Assembly (NCBI RefSeq): GCF_012641465.1
Contig: NZ_JABAIK010000002.1
Location: 310,001-374,000 of the forward strand
Reading direction: 5' to 3'
DNA: 64,000 nt
From: Vibrio agarilyticus
GTDB lineage: Bacteria > Pseudomonadota > Gammaproteobacteria > Enterobacterales > Vibrionaceae
The notes beneath the pieces are model-generated. The model had not been told where the DNA came from. It saw only the letters and a list, made by a program, of their open reading frames with translations, and did no database searches. Positions within the stretch are counted from its first letter, which is position 1; every line of letters starts with the position of its first letter. Positions 1 to 9,157 of the stretch are shown one piece after another. The position numbers and the translations under genes are program-made.

Positions 1-127
1 CCTTGCTGACTGTTTTTTATCATTTTCAATTAGACTCATTTTTTAGTGATGACGCCGCATCCCTTATTCTGTCTGCATTTACCCGTAGTTTGGTTGAGAA
101 TTTACATGCTTCCGGCGTTATCACACC

Positions 128-340
128 ATGATCATCGTTACGACAAATTGGATCTTTGATACGCGGTATGGATAGCGCCGATTTGCCCGTTACATTCCTT
201 GATCATAGTTTCGTTCAGCGAGGTTATTATCGAAACAATGATCAAGGGGTTTCTTGATCATCTTTCCCTTAACTCGGGACGGGTTAGTCTTCTCGTTTTT
301 TCGGTTCAATGGCGAATTTTTCGTAAGCATGATCAAGGTG
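128..340. repeat. RctB-type 12-mer iteron cluster (chromosome 2 origin flank)
   Basis: Four copies of ATGATCAAGGNN or a close variant: minus 195-206, plus 238-249, minus 250-261, plus 329-340. A related ATGATCATCGTT lies at 128-139. In Vibrio, RctB, the chromosome 2 initiator, binds 12-mers with an ATGATCA core that contain a Dam GATC site. The neighbouring parA2 gene fits the known order rctB - ori2 - rctA region - parA2. The remainder of ori2 and rctB should lie left of the window. Assignment of these sites to RctB is inference from the core sequence and position. Confidence 0.7.
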
Positions 341-343
341 AGT

Positions 344-495
344 TATACCTGTTCTACCTGAAGCAGCAGCGCTTTCCATTACAAAGTAAGGGGCTAACTC
401 TCACAAACTTCATCGCATAGTTCATCTATGTTCACGAAGTGCCGAGAAGCTTGGTTCATATGTGGCCTACCACTCGCTTTCAACTTATTTAGGCT
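344..495 (+). repeat. degenerate ERIC-like repeat
   Basis: It begins with TATACC and contains the internal blocks CTCACAAACTTCATC and CTATGTTCACGAAGTG seen in the better copies at 20323 and 28051. The right end is decayed. A 73-codon open frame over this stretch looks like chance. Confidence 0.55.
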
Positions 496-574
496 CAATT
501 GATTTCAATACTTTTAATCCAAATCACAATTACCGTAATTTATTGTTGATCGGCTATCGTTCCGATATATAACC

Positions 575-589
575 CTTTACATTGTAAAT
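575..589. other. parS2: parS2 centromere site
   Basis: CTTTACATTGTAAAT matches the 15-bp Vibrio chromosome 2 parS consensus NTTTACANTGTAAAN at every fixed position. It lies between the iterons and parA2. ParB2, encoded at 2073, is the expected ligand. Confidence 0.88.
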
Positions 590-790
590 AAGTGACACTG
601 TAATATTTTAAAAGTGAGTTATACTTAGGACTAAGTAGCTCGGTGAATAAGCATGACCAAAGGCTCATCGTGCTCATATTTTGTTCTTAGGTTGACTCTT
701 TTTTGATGAATTTGCCACGCTAAATAGTGAATCATACTCATCATGCTTAACGTTGTAATAAGGTGTATAAAACCCATGTTCACCATTTAG

Positions 791-818
791 TTGTTATTTT
801 AGTTAACTGCTGTACAAT
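791..818 (+). promoter_or_regulatory. possible parAB2 promoter
   Basis: TTGTTA and TACAAT are separated by 16 bp and end 31 bp before the parA2 ATG. This is a moderate sigma-70 match chosen by eye; other weak combinations exist in the 590-840 leader. Confidence 0.35.
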
Positions 819-849
819 AAACCAAAGTGATTTCACATGGGATTTGAGA

Positions 850-2067
850 ATGAAACGTAGCCAAACTATTGAAAATCTGCAGCGTTTAGCGGAGCAGACT
901 CAGCAAGTACAAGCAGATCGTATTGAGATTGTACTGGAAGAGCGCAGTGATAATTATTTTCCACCGATGTCAAAGGCATTGATGGAGACGCGTTCTGGGT
1001 TAACGCGCCGAAAATTAGATGATGCAATTAGTAAATTGGAACAAGAAGGGCACCAATTTACGAAAAATAACGCTAACCATTACTCAATTTCACTCGATGA
1101 AGCGCACATGTTAATGGATGCCGCTGGTGTGGCTAAGTTTCATCAACGCAAAAAAAATCATGAAAACAAGCCATGGATCATCAATGTGCAAAACCAAAAA
1201 GGGGGCACAGGCAAGTCTATGACCGCGGTGCATCTTGCTGCGTGTTTAGCACTTAACCTTGATAAGCGTTACCGCATCTGTCTTATTGACCTTGATCCAC
1301 AAGGCTCATTGCGCCTATTTTTAAATCCACAGATCAGCGTGACCGAGCACGAGAATATCTATTCTGCTGTCGATGTGATGCTGGATAATATTCCAGAAGA
1401 TCAGGTTGTTGATCGTGATTTTCTTCATCGTAGTGTGCTGCTTCCGACGCAGTATCCGAACTTAAAAACCATCTCTGCGTTTCCTGAAGACGCGATGTTT
1501 AATGCTGAAGCGTGGCAGTACTTATCGCAAAATCAGTCACTCGATATCGTCAAACTGCTTAAAGAAAAATTGATTGATAAGATAGCCGACGATTTTGATG
1601 TCATCATGATAGACACAGGCCCTCACGTTGACCCTTTGGTTTGGAATGCGATGTACGCATCTAATGCATTATTGATCCCTTGCGCCGCAAAACGCCTTGA
1701 CTGGGCATCAACAGTGAACTTTTTTCAACACCTTCCCACCGTTTATGAGATGTTTCCTGAAGATTGGAAGGGGCTTGAATTTGTACGTTTGATGCCAACT
1801 ATGTTTGAAGATGACAATAAAAAACAAGTTTCTGTGTTAACTGAAATGAACTATTTGCTTGGCGATCAAGTGATGATGGCCACCATTCCACGTAGTCGTG
1901 CATTTGAAACCTGCGCAGATACGTACAGTACCGTGTTTGATTTGACGACCGGTGACTTTGAAGGGGGTAAGAAAACCCTTGCAACCGCTCAAGATTCGGT
2001 GCAAAAGAGCGCCCTTGAATTGGAACGCGTGCTTCATACACACTGGTCTTCACTTAATCAAGGATAA
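850..2067 (+). CDS. parA2: ParA2 chromosome-partitioning ATPase
   Basis: A ParA/MinD-type ATPase that positions and segregates the chromosome 2 origin region together with ParB2 and parS2. From the ATG at 850 it has 405 residues. An N-terminal winged-helix-like region of about 100 residues precedes the deviant Walker A motif KGGTGKS at about 117-123, followed by DLDPQGS and the IDTGPH block. The long N-terminal DNA-binding extension is typical of P1-type (Ia) ParA and of Vibrio ParA2. The frame is open upstream to 763, but homology as I remember it begins at MKRSQTIENL. It is followed after 5 bp by parB2, whose ribosome site AAGGA overlaps the parA2 end, so the two genes are an operon. Confidence 0.95.
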   Translation: MKRSQTIENLQRLAEQTQQVQADRIEIVLEERSDNYFPPMSKALMETRSGLTRRKLDDAISKLEQEGHQFTKNNANHYSISLDEAHMLMDAAGVAKFHQRKKNHENKPWIINVQNQKGGTGKSMTAVHLAACLALNLDKRYRICLIDLDPQGSLRLFLNPQISVTEHENIYSAVDVMLDNIPEDQVVDRDFLHRSVLLPTQYPNLKTISAFPEDAMFNAEAWQYLSQNQSLDIVKLLKEKLIDKIADDFDVIMIDTGPHVDPLVWNAMYASNALLIPCAAKRLDWASTVNFFQHLPTVYEMFPEDWKGLEFVRLMPTMFEDDNKKQVSVLTEMNYLLGDQVMMATIPRSRAFETCADTYSTVFDLTTGDFEGGKKTLATAQDSVQKSALELERVLHTHWSSLNQG

Positions 2068-2072
2068 CGACA

Positions 2073-3047
2073 ATGGCAATTAAAACCTCTGATCTGAATG
2101 CTAAGTTGTTTGGCAAAGCCAATAAGCGTCGAGTATCAACCCCACAAGAAGCGCAAACTGCGGCTCGCGAAAATACTCAAACTATCGAGCTATCGGTGGC
2201 GGGTGAAGAAAATGTGATGTTTGAACTGGTACGTGTGCCAGCTGCTCAAATTGAATCTGACACCGTCGTATTTGCTGAAAATGCTCGTGAACAAGCGTTT
2301 TTAACCGAATATGCGCTTTCTGATGTCCTTGAGACGTTGCGTGTCCGTGGTCAGCAATATCCTGCAGTGGGTCGTCGTACTCAAGAGGGTAAAATTGAAG
2401 TGCTGGACGGCAGTCGTCGAAGAATGTCGTGTATTATTGCTCAACAGGATTTCTTGGTCTACGTTGGTGAGAATATTAACGGAGACCACGCCAAGTTTCT
2501 TTCTGATGTGGCCAATGCACATAAACCGCTCTCGCTGTATGAAAAAGGGCGTGAAATGCAGGCAAAACTCGATAGTGGCGAAGCCGAAGATCAAAAGGCG
2601 TTGGCAAAAATTTTTCAGTGCAGCGAGGCATTGGTCAGCGGAGCGCTTAAAGCCGCCGCATTGCCATTATCCTTGCTACGTGCTTACCCTAATGTCAGTG
2701 ACCTCGGGCGTCCCACGATTGTTAAACTGCACAAGCAATTTTTCGCGCTTGATGAGCAGCAGCAGCAGCAATTGCTTGAACAGTGCCACACAACAGACGG
2801 TTTTGTTTGGCAGCGCGGCCAAGCTCATGGCGTCGCGCGCTTAACCAAAGAGGTCACAGAGACAATTGAGCAATGGATTGAGTCGATGAAACCGACTTCT
2901 GTCAGTGCAAAAGAAGAGAAAGTTCAGCTCGTAAAAGGCCGTGTTGCGTATAGCCGTAAAGGCGCTGATGTAGCGGTGAATCTCAAAAAAGTGGATGACC
3001 AAACTTTGCAAGAGATCCTCGACTTTTTGCAAAGTAAATTCAGTTAA
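2073..3047 (+). CDS. parB2: ParB2 centromere-binding protein
   Basis: ParB/Spo0J-family CTPase-type DNA-binding protein of 324 residues that loads at parS2. An N-terminal ParB/Srx-like domain carries the motif block VLDGSRRRMS at about residues 110-119, where many ParBs have GERR. It is followed by a helix-turn-helix region (about 175-200, KIFQCSEALVSGALK) and a C-terminal dimerisation region. Four parS2-like sites occur in this window, one upstream of the operon and three downstream. A compact hairpin terminator follows at 3097. Confidence 0.94.
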   Translation: MAIKTSDLNAKLFGKANKRRVSTPQEAQTAARENTQTIELSVAGEENVMFELVRVPAAQIESDTVVFAENAREQAFLTEYALSDVLETLRVRGQQYPAVGRRTQEGKIEVLDGSRRRMSCIIAQQDFLVYVGENINGDHAKFLSDVANAHKPLSLYEKGREMQAKLDSGEAEDQKALAKIFQCSEALVSGALKAAALPLSLLRAYPNVSDLGRPTIVKLHKQFFALDEQQQQQLLEQCHTTDGFVWQRGQAHGVARLTKEVTETIEQWIESMKPTSVSAKEEKVQLVKGRVAYSRKGADVAVNLKKVDDQTLQEILDFLQSKFS

Positions 3048-3096
3048 TTTTTGAGTAAGTAATCCGATCTATACCCAAGTCACTTTATCATTATAG

Positions 3097-3120
3097 AAGC
3101 CGCCGTTAGCGGCTTTTTTT
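3097..3120 (+). terminator. parAB2 intrinsic terminator
   Basis: AAGCCGC (3097-3103), 5-nt loop, GCGGCTT (3109-3115), then a run of T to 3120. It separates parB2 from tmcA. Confidence 0.85.
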
Positions 3121-3196
3121 GTCTCTGTGCTACCATACGCGGATATCGGCTTTGAGCCATTTGAGAGATCAATTTATCGCATCTGTTAGGAACATC

Positions 3197-5263
3197 ATGA
3201 AAGCTTATCTCAATTTGTTGCTCGACTTGCAGCAACAAGCGCAATCTCAAGGTCATCGTCAAGCGGTTGTTTTACGTGGTGAGCGAGAGTGGCAAGTTGC
3301 GGTCACTGCCAAAGCAACAGCCCATTGGCGTGATAAGCCAAGCTTTGCATTGGGAAATGAGCCGTTTTCGGTCACCAAACAAGTTGCGATTAATCGCGGT
3401 CATCAACTGCTTGGTCAAGAGTGCCAATTGCTGATTGTTGAGCTTGACGAACGCTTTGATGCCAATAGTTTTAATGCCGCTTGTGGCACGCTTGCCGCTG
3501 GCGGCTTAGTGATTTTGCTCGAGCGTTTTTCTTCAACCCATAATTTGGCGCAGCAGTGGCTTTTGCAACATTTAGCGCGAGTGCCGATATTGGATCAGCA
3601 ACGCGGTTTTTTGCCCAGCGTAGATTTTCAGGCCAAAGTCGATAGCCAAGATGATTTCTTTGAGTTGGCGTTAAAGAGTCAACAGTCAGCGGTTGAAAAT
3701 GTCGTTAAGTTAGCCCTCGGACGCGCGCAGCGCCCGTTGGTTCTGACTGCCGACCGAGGGCGTGGTAAAAGTAGCGCGCTTGGGATGGCTTGCGCGCACT
3801 TGATGGCGCAGCGTCCGATCTCAATTGTGGTGACGGCGCCCACTCCGCAAGCTGTCACCCCAGTTTTTCAGCATGCTCAGGCGCTTCTTGGTGAGTTAGC
3901 TATTCGAAGTAAATGGCAATTAAGTTTTCAGCAGTCACAGCTGCAGTTTATTGCACCAGATAATGTAATCGAAACTCTGCCGCCATGCGATCTGTTACTC
4001 GTTGATGAAGCGGCCGCGATTCCGCAGCGTTTATTGCAAAACATGGCGACTGCTTATTCACGAGTGGTGTTTTCAACTACAGTGCATGGTTATGAAGGCT
4101 GTGGGCGTGGTTTCTCGTTAAAGTTTGTTCCTTGGCTACGAAAAACTCACGCGCAAGTGCGACTTCAGCATCTGGCGTTGCCCATGCGCTGGCGCCAGGG
4201 CGATCCACTAGAACAGTGGTTAAACGACACCTTTTTACTCTCAGATGAGTGGGGCGCACTTCAATCAACAGTATTGGATTTTAGCGCGTTGAGCCTAAAG
4301 CGTTGTGACAAACGCGATTGGCTGCAAGACGCTCAGTCGCTACAAAGTGGTTTCGCACTGCTAGTTCAAGCTCATTATCAGACTTCGCCGAATGATTTGA
4401 TGCAGCTGTTGAGCGAGCCTGAGATCGAGCTGTGGCTTGCTTATTGCGGCTCGACTATGATTGGCGCGGTGATGACAGTTGAAGAAGGGCCGATAGACTC
4501 GCAACTTGCGTCAGAGATCGCGCTCGGCAGGCGGCGTCCCAAAGGCGCACTGACGCCGGTAATGTTGATAGGTCAGGTCAATGCACTTAATGCCGCCTCA
4601 CTGCGTGCATTACGTGTCATGCGAATTGCCCTTTCACCGGAGTTGCAAAATAGGGGATTGGGACAAGGTGTGATTCAATTGCTCCAGCAACAGAGCGCTG
4701 GGCAGTATGACTATGTTTCAACGTGTTTTGGTGCAACGGATGAACTGGTCTCATTTTGGCTCCAATGCGGATTTGTTCCGGTGCGGCTTGGGTTAAGCCG
4801 TGACGCGGCAAGTGGTACCTATTCGCTCTTAATGTTAAATGCGCGCGAATTCGATCATGAGAGTTGGATTGCCGATTTGGCTAGCGCGTTTCAATTTGAA
4901 TTTTCACAGTCGCTGGGTTCGCAATTCCGTTCTTTGGAATCGTCACTTGTAACAAGGTTACTTAAGCAAAACTCGGTCGGCGTGACTTGGACTCCAAGTG
5001 CGGTTCAGCTACAGCGCATTCGTGGCCTGTTGGCTAACTTTGCTCATGGTGGTAGTAGTATGGAAAACGTGTTGGTTTGGCTGCGTTATGCGTTATTACA
5101 TTCTCCGCAATACCTCGATGAATTTTTAGTTGCACTCATCTTGCAGCAGCAGTCTATTACTGAGATTGCGTCACGATTTGGTTTGCCGGGGCGCCGTGGG
5201 GTCGAGCAACATCTGCGCGAACAGATCAGAATCCGACTTGAGGATACTCAATTTACACTGTAA
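3197..5263 (+). CDS. tmcA: tRNA(Met) cytidine acetyltransferase TmcA
   Basis: Makes N4-acetylcytidine at the wobble position of elongator tRNA-Met using acetyl-CoA and ATP. It has 688 residues from the ATG at 3197 (ribosome site TTAGGA), close to the roughly 670 of the E. coli enzyme. An N-terminal domain precedes an RNA-helicase-like ATPase module with Walker A in TADRGRGKSSA and Walker B LLLVDEAAAIP. A GNAT domain with the acetyl-CoA loop ALSPELQNRGLGQG and a C-terminal tRNA-binding region follow. An upstream in-frame start at 3119 falls in the parB2 terminator and is unlikely. The stop codon lies inside a parS2 site. Confidence 0.95.
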   Translation: MKAYLNLLLDLQQQAQSQGHRQAVVLRGEREWQVAVTAKATAHWRDKPSFALGNEPFSVTKQVAINRGHQLLGQECQLLIVELDERFDANSFNAACGTLAAGGLVILLERFSSTHNLAQQWLLQHLARVPILDQQRGFLPSVDFQAKVDSQDDFFELALKSQQSAVENVVKLALGRAQRPLVLTADRGRGKSSALGMACAHLMAQRPISIVVTAPTPQAVTPVFQHAQALLGELAIRSKWQLSFQQSQLQFIAPDNVIETLPPCDLLLVDEAAAIPQRLLQNMATAYSRVVFSTTVHGYEGCGRGFSLKFVPWLRKTHAQVRLQHLALPMRWRQGDPLEQWLNDTFLLSDEWGALQSTVLDFSALSLKRCDKRDWLQDAQSLQSGFALLVQAHYQTSPNDLMQLLSEPEIELWLAYCGSTMIGAVMTVEEGPIDSQLASEIALGRRRPKGALTPVMLIGQVNALNAASLRALRVMRIALSPELQNRGLGQGVIQLLQQQSAGQYDYVSTCFGATDELVSFWLQCGFVPVRLGLSRDAASGTYSLLMLNAREFDHESWIADLASAFQFEFSQSLGSQFRSLESSLVTRLLKQNSVGVTWTPSAVQLQRIRGLLANFAHGGSSMENVLVWLRYALLHSPQYLDEFLVALILQQQSITEIASRFGLPGRRGVEQHLREQIRIRLEDTQFTL

Positions 5264-5265
5264 AT
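5251..5265. other. parS2: parS2 centromere site
   Basis: ATTTACACTGTAAAT is a perfect match to NTTTACANTGTAAAN. It overlaps the last codons and stop of tmcA. Confidence 0.92.
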
Positions 5266-5344
5266 CAGATTGAAGTTGCAGTGGTATTGGTGGCAAAGCG
5301 AGTGGCTCGCTCTCGCTAAACTCACACCAATACTTTGGCTCGTG

Positions 5345-5359
5345 ATTTACAGTGTAAAT
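5345..5359. other. parS2: parS2 centromere site
   Basis: ATTTACAGTGTAAAT is a perfect match to the parS2 consensus and lies 94 bp from the site at 5251. Confidence 0.92.
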
Positions 5360-5420
5360 TGACAAACCTCTCATTAATGGTGTTTGGAGATGATGACCTA
5401 GTCCCTAGGTTTGAATTGAA

Positions 5421-5518
5421 TATATCCAAGTAATCTTAGCAAACACTTCGTGAACATATGAGATGAGGTTTGTGAGATCTCGCCAACACTCTGGCGACTT
5501 CAAGTGGTAAGGCTATAT
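5421..5518 (-). repeat. shortened ERIC-like repeat, reverse orientation
   Basis: Read on the minus strand it has CCACTTGAAGT, CTCACAAACCTCATC and ATGTTCACGAAGTG in the same order as the full copies, flanked by TATAGC and TATATCC ends. The rest of the 5519-5719 stretch is the AT-rich leader of the chemosensory operon, with no gene that I can see. Confidence 0.6.
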
Positions 5519-5719
5519 CGAATCGAAAGCAAAATTAGCTAAATAAAAAAACATTAACCCCCCAATTCCTATCTTACTGTTTCAACGATAAATAACCGTG
5601 AAATGCCCGCAAAAGAGAGCGCTTTAGTATGAGAACGCGGTCATACTTTGTTTGCATAATAATGAATTCTTCCTAGACTCAAAAAAGAGAAACCATACAA
5701 AAACTCATACTATTGGTTG

Positions 5720-6040
5720 ATGCACACAATGAACTATCACTTAGGCGCGAAACTTGACATCAGCTCGGTCAGTGACCTTCGTCGGCAATGGATCGATGCG
5801 CTAATCCACCAGAATACGATTGTGTTTGATGGTGGCGATGTGGTGAAAGTTGATGCCGCAGGCATTCAGTTGCTAGCGGCCTTCGCGCGCAGTCTGCGTG
5901 AGGCGGATAAAGAAATATCATGGCGTGAACAATCCGTAACGTTGCAAGAAGGGTTAACCCAACTTGGATTTCATGAGTTGCTGATGGTTTCAAAAGGCAC
6001 AGAGGAGGGAAGCCATGACGCGAATATTGGCGGTGGATGA
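5720..6040 (+). CDS. STAS-domain protein of the chemosensory operon
   Basis: A single STAS domain of about 106 residues, a fold used in anti-anti-sigma factors and signalling scaffolds. The VDAAGIQLL block at about residues 47-55 corresponds to the conserved DSSG loop, but with Ala-Gly where a phosphorylatable Ser or Thr normally sits. Its activity may therefore not depend on phosphorylation. The start is uncertain: ATG at 5720 or 5729, neither with a strong ribosome site. The 3' end overlaps cheY by 26 bp, indicating translational coupling. It may modulate array output; its exact partner cannot be read from sequence. Confidence 0.82.
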   Translation: MHTMNYHLGAKLDISSVSDLRRQWIDALIHQNTIVFDGGDVVKVDAAGIQLLAAFARSLREADKEISWREQSVTLQEGLTQLGFHELLMVSKGTEEGSHDANIGGG

Positions 6041-6374
6041 TTCTATCGCGATTCGAACCTTAGTGAAGGACACACTAGTTGATGCTGGATACCGTGTCGA
6101 GACGGCGATTGATGGCACTGATGCTTTGGCTAAATCACGCCAATCGAAATTTGATGTGGTGATTTCCGATGTCAACATGCCCAAAATGGGTGGCTTTGAG
6201 CTCGTTAAAGCGATGAGGCAAATGCCGCAATACAAATTCATCCCGATCTTGATGTTAACCACAGAGTCGAGTTCCGATAAAAAAGCGCAGGGTAAGCAAG
6301 CCGGCGCAACCGGGTGGTTGGTAAAGCCGTTTGATCCCAACACACTACTCAAAACCGTTCAGCGCGTGATTTAA
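6015..6374 (+). CDS. cheY: CheY-like response regulator
   Basis: Single receiver domain of 119 residues with no output domain. The acidic pair is at Asp8-Asp9, the phosphoacceptor Asp is in the block VVISDVNMPKMGG at about 52, the switch Thr is in MLTTES, and the conserved Lys is in VKPFD. It is the phosphorylation target of the CheA at 6432. In F7-type systems the CheY of the operon has no firmly established flagellar role. The ribosome site GGAGGGA lies inside the end of the STAS gene. Confidence 0.93.
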   Translation: MTRILAVDDSIAIRTLVKDTLVDAGYRVETAIDGTDALAKSRQSKFDVVISDVNMPKMGGFELVKAMRQMPQYKFIPILMLTTESSSDKKAQGKQAGATGWLVKPFDPNTLLKTVQRVI

Positions 6375-6431
6375 CCCGACGCATTCGACACGCTAGCAAT
6401 ATATGTGCTGCGAACCAATAACTAAGCGGTG

Positions 6432-8645
6432 ATGCCAATGGCACTAGACATGGAGCAGTTGCGCAAGATGTTTTACGACGAATGTCGTGAAAATCTTGAG
6501 ATTTTAGAAAACAATTTATTGCATCTTGATTGTAGTCAGCTCGATAAAGAGACCATTGATACCATCTTTCGCGCCGCCCATTCGATAAAAGGCGGAGCAG
6601 CAACGTTCAATTTTAGTGACATCAGTGAGTTTACCCACGACGTTGAAGCGTACTTAGATGCGGTGCGTAACCAAATGGTAAGCATGAATACCGCTGCTGT
6701 TGACCTTTTACTGCGCAGCTGTGATTACATAGCTGAACTTCTGGCAAGTGTTGAAGTCGGCCAAGTCGCAAACCAAGAAAAACGTGCCCAACTGAGCGCA
6801 GAGCTTGCCGCGCTTCTTATTACAGAACCAAAGCCAGAAGAGCATCAAACACGAAGCGCTTTGAATGCGCTCGACTCACCTGAAACACAAGAGCCCTCTG
6901 ATACCGACGCAGCCACTTGGCACTGGCAAGTCCATTTTTCGCCATATCCATCGATTTTTTATAGCGGGAATGATCCGCTGCGAATATTACGTGAACTTAC
7001 CGAACTTGATCAGCAAAGCCAGTTGGTGTGCCATAAACAAGACATAATCAGCCTTGAACACATAGATCCCGAGCTTTGCTATCTGCGCTGGGTGATTGAT
7101 TTGTCGTCCTCAGTGTCGCGCGAGGCGATTGATGAAGTGTTTGAATGGGTCGAGGATGAATGTGAACTCGTTATTACGCAACAGCCCGTTCCTCTTACTC
7201 CTGAGGCAGCACTCTCGCCTGCGCCTCATCAGAGTGTTGCGACTAATCCCGCCTGTGAGAGTAAACCACAAGTCGCTGCGCCAGCTTTAACGACGACATT
7301 CGACTCGCAAGATACGCCAGCTCGCGTGACTCACACTCAAGTCAGTACCAATGACAACAGCATCACTGCATCGATGAAAAAACCTGATGGCGCGATGAGC
7401 TCAATCCGTGTCGATATTGAAAAGGTCGATAACCTCATTAACTTAGTCGGTGAGCTGGTGATTACGCAGTCCATGCTGACTGAAATTGGTAACGATTTTA
7501 GCGCGGATAAATTAGAAAAACTCAAATCAGGTTTAGAGCAGTTACTGCAAAACAGCAAAGATTTGCAGGAGAACGTGCTTAATATACGTATGTTGCCGAT
7601 GAGTTTTGCCTTTAGCCGTTTTCCCCGTTTAGTTCGTGATTTGACTCAACGCCTTGGCAAAGAGGTCAAATTGACGATTCTCGGTGAACATACGGAACTG
7701 GATAAAACCGTATTGGAGCGAATAGTTGATCCATTAGTGCATCTAGTGCGCAACGCTATCGACCATGGCATTGAATCGCCCGAGGAGCGCGTTCGCAATG
7801 GCAAGTCAGCGCAGGGGGTTGTCACACTCAATGCATACCATCAAGGCGGCAATATCGTCATTGTGATTGAAGATGATGGCCATGGCTTAGACTGTGAAAA
7901 GTTATGGCATAAGGCGCAACAAAAACAGCTTATTAGTCCAGACACCCACCGCAAAGAGATGAGTGACAAGCAAGTGATGGCCCTGATTTTTGCACCAGGA
8001 TTTTCCACAGCAGAGTCGGTCTCTGATATTTCGGGTCGTGGTGTCGGCATGGATGTGGTTCGGCGCAATATTGAAGAGCTGGGCGGGTATATTGACGTCG
8101 ATTCTACTCTCGGAAAAGGATGCACTTTTACGATTAACTTGCCGCTGACACTCGCCATTCTTGATGGGCAACTTGTCAAAGTTGGGGCGCAAGTTTATGT
8201 GATCCCTTTGCTGACCATCATTGAATCGATTCAAGTTGACCGCAATTCGATTCTTCACGCATCTGGCGGCATCGAACTGTATCGCTTGCGCGAAGAAACA
8301 ATACCCATCTTACGACTTCATGATGCTCTGGCGATAAGCAACGTCGCAGAGAAAGCCGCTGATGACTCATCGACTGATCAAATGCGTGAGGACGACGGGT
8401 TTTCTTGTGACATCCTTTGCGTTGTTGAGTCGGCTGGGCATCGTGTCGGGCTATTGCTGGATGAGCTGCACGATCAGCAGCAAGTGGTGATTAAAAGTTT
8501 AGAGTCAAACTATACCAAAGTTGCGGGCATTTCGGGGGCGACGATTTTAGGCGATGGATCGGTGTCATTGATTATTGATGTGCAAGGTCTGGTTGCTGCA
8601 TTTGTCGCGCGTCATACCAAACATCGCGCAGGAGTCGCCGCATGA
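6432..8645 (+). CDS. cheA: chemotaxis histidine kinase CheA
   Basis: Sensor kinase core of the array, about 737 residues. Domains in order: HPt with phosphoryl His50 in FRAAHSIKGG; a CheY-binding-like P2 region at about 160-245; a Pro/Ala/Thr-rich linker; the P3 dimerisation helices; the P4 ATPase with the N box LVRNAIDHGIE and G boxes DDGHGLD and GRGVGMD; and the P5 CheW-like domain. The start is either 6432 or the ATG at 6438. It overlaps cheW by 4 bp (ATGA). Confidence 0.95.
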   Translation: MPMALDMEQLRKMFYDECRENLEILENNLLHLDCSQLDKETIDTIFRAAHSIKGGAATFNFSDISEFTHDVEAYLDAVRNQMVSMNTAAVDLLLRSCDYIAELLASVEVGQVANQEKRAQLSAELAALLITEPKPEEHQTRSALNALDSPETQEPSDTDAATWHWQVHFSPYPSIFYSGNDPLRILRELTELDQQSQLVCHKQDIISLEHIDPELCYLRWVIDLSSSVSREAIDEVFEWVEDECELVITQQPVPLTPEAALSPAPHQSVATNPACESKPQVAAPALTTTFDSQDTPARVTHTQVSTNDNSITASMKKPDGAMSSIRVDIEKVDNLINLVGELVITQSMLTEIGNDFSADKLEKLKSGLEQLLQNSKDLQENVLNIRMLPMSFAFSRFPRLVRDLTQRLGKEVKLTILGEHTELDKTVLERIVDPLVHLVRNAIDHGIESPEERVRNGKSAQGVVTLNAYHQGGNIVIVIEDDGHGLDCEKLWHKAQQKQLISPDTHRKEMSDKQVMALIFAPGFSTAESVSDISGRGVGMDVVRRNIEELGGYIDVDSTLGKGCTFTINLPLTLAILDGQLVKVGAQVYVIPLLTIIESIQVDRNSILHASGGIELYRLREETIPILRLHDALAISNVAEKAADDSSTDQMREDDGFSCDILCVVESAGHRVGLLLDELHDQQQVVIKSLESNYTKVAGISGATILGDGSVSLIIDVQGLVAAFVARHTKHRAGVAA

Positions 8646-9157
8646 CATCAACCTCAATACTGCAAAGTGATGCCCTCGACCATGTTGAAGTAACTCAAGA
8701 GCAAGACGAGGTTAGTGCGGAATATTTGAGTTTCACTTTAGCCCACGAGCGCTACTGCATTGGCATAGACGCAGTAGAAGAGATCCGCGTCTGGGAGATA
8801 CCCACTCCAATTCCGCATGCGCCAGAGTATGTCAAAGGTGTGATTAATATTCGCGGCATGATAGTACCGATTATCGACCTTCGAATTCGATTTGCGCTAG
8901 CGAAACCACGCTACACACCAACGACAGTGGTGTTAGTTTTACGCTGTGACGCGCTCTACGAACGACGTTTAATGGGAATGGTCGTGGACGCGGTGTCGGA
9001 TGTGGTTCGGCTCCCCAGCACGAAGATCAAAGCCACGGTGGGGGAGTCGAGCGTCACCCCATTTATGCTTGGGTTAGTCAGTGTTGATGCTCAGATCATC
9101 TCGCTACTTGACGCCAAAGCACTTATGGACATCTCGCAAATCGTCGGAGGCCTTTGA
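8642..9157 (+). CDS. cheW: CheW coupling protein (first copy)
   Basis: A CheW-like beta-barrel of 171 residues linking receptor tips to the CheA P5 domain. Typical CheW blocks are YLSFTLAHERYCIGI, IRVWEIPTPIPHAPEYVKGV and NIRGMIVPIIDLR, the last being the strand pair that contacts P5. It overlaps cheA upstream and the second cheW downstream by 4 bp each. Confidence 0.94.
   Translation: MTSTSILQSDALDHVEVTQEQDEVSAEYLSFTLAHERYCIGIDAVEEIRVWEIPTPIPHAPEYVKGVINIRGMIVPIIDLRIRFALAKPRYTPTTVVLVLRCDALYERRLMGMVVDAVSDVVRLPSTKIKATVGESSVTPFMLGLVSVDAQIISLLDAKALMDISQIVGGL

Larger units (their letters stand above)
5249..5361. repeat. nested palindrome with a parS2 site in each end
   Basis: The 19-bp ends 5249-5267 and 5343-5361 are perfect inverted copies, each containing a parS2 palindrome. 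Inside are further inverted pairs: GTATTGGTG at 5284-5292 with CACCAATAC at 5325-5333, and AGCGAG at 5297-5302 with CTCGCT at 5306-5311. The left end overlaps the tmcA stop codon, so the element could also form the 3' hairpin of that transcript. Confidence 0.85.

Noticed and set aside
199-420. 73-codon open frame beside the iterons
   Set aside because: It runs through RctB-type 12-mers and an ERIC-like remnant, has no ribosome site, and the protein looks random. The corresponding rctA region in V. cholerae acts as DNA.
1799-2053. Minus-strand open frames opposite parA2, katG, cheA and other long genes
   Set aside because: Shadow frames of well-supported genes, without ribosome sites or domain content.
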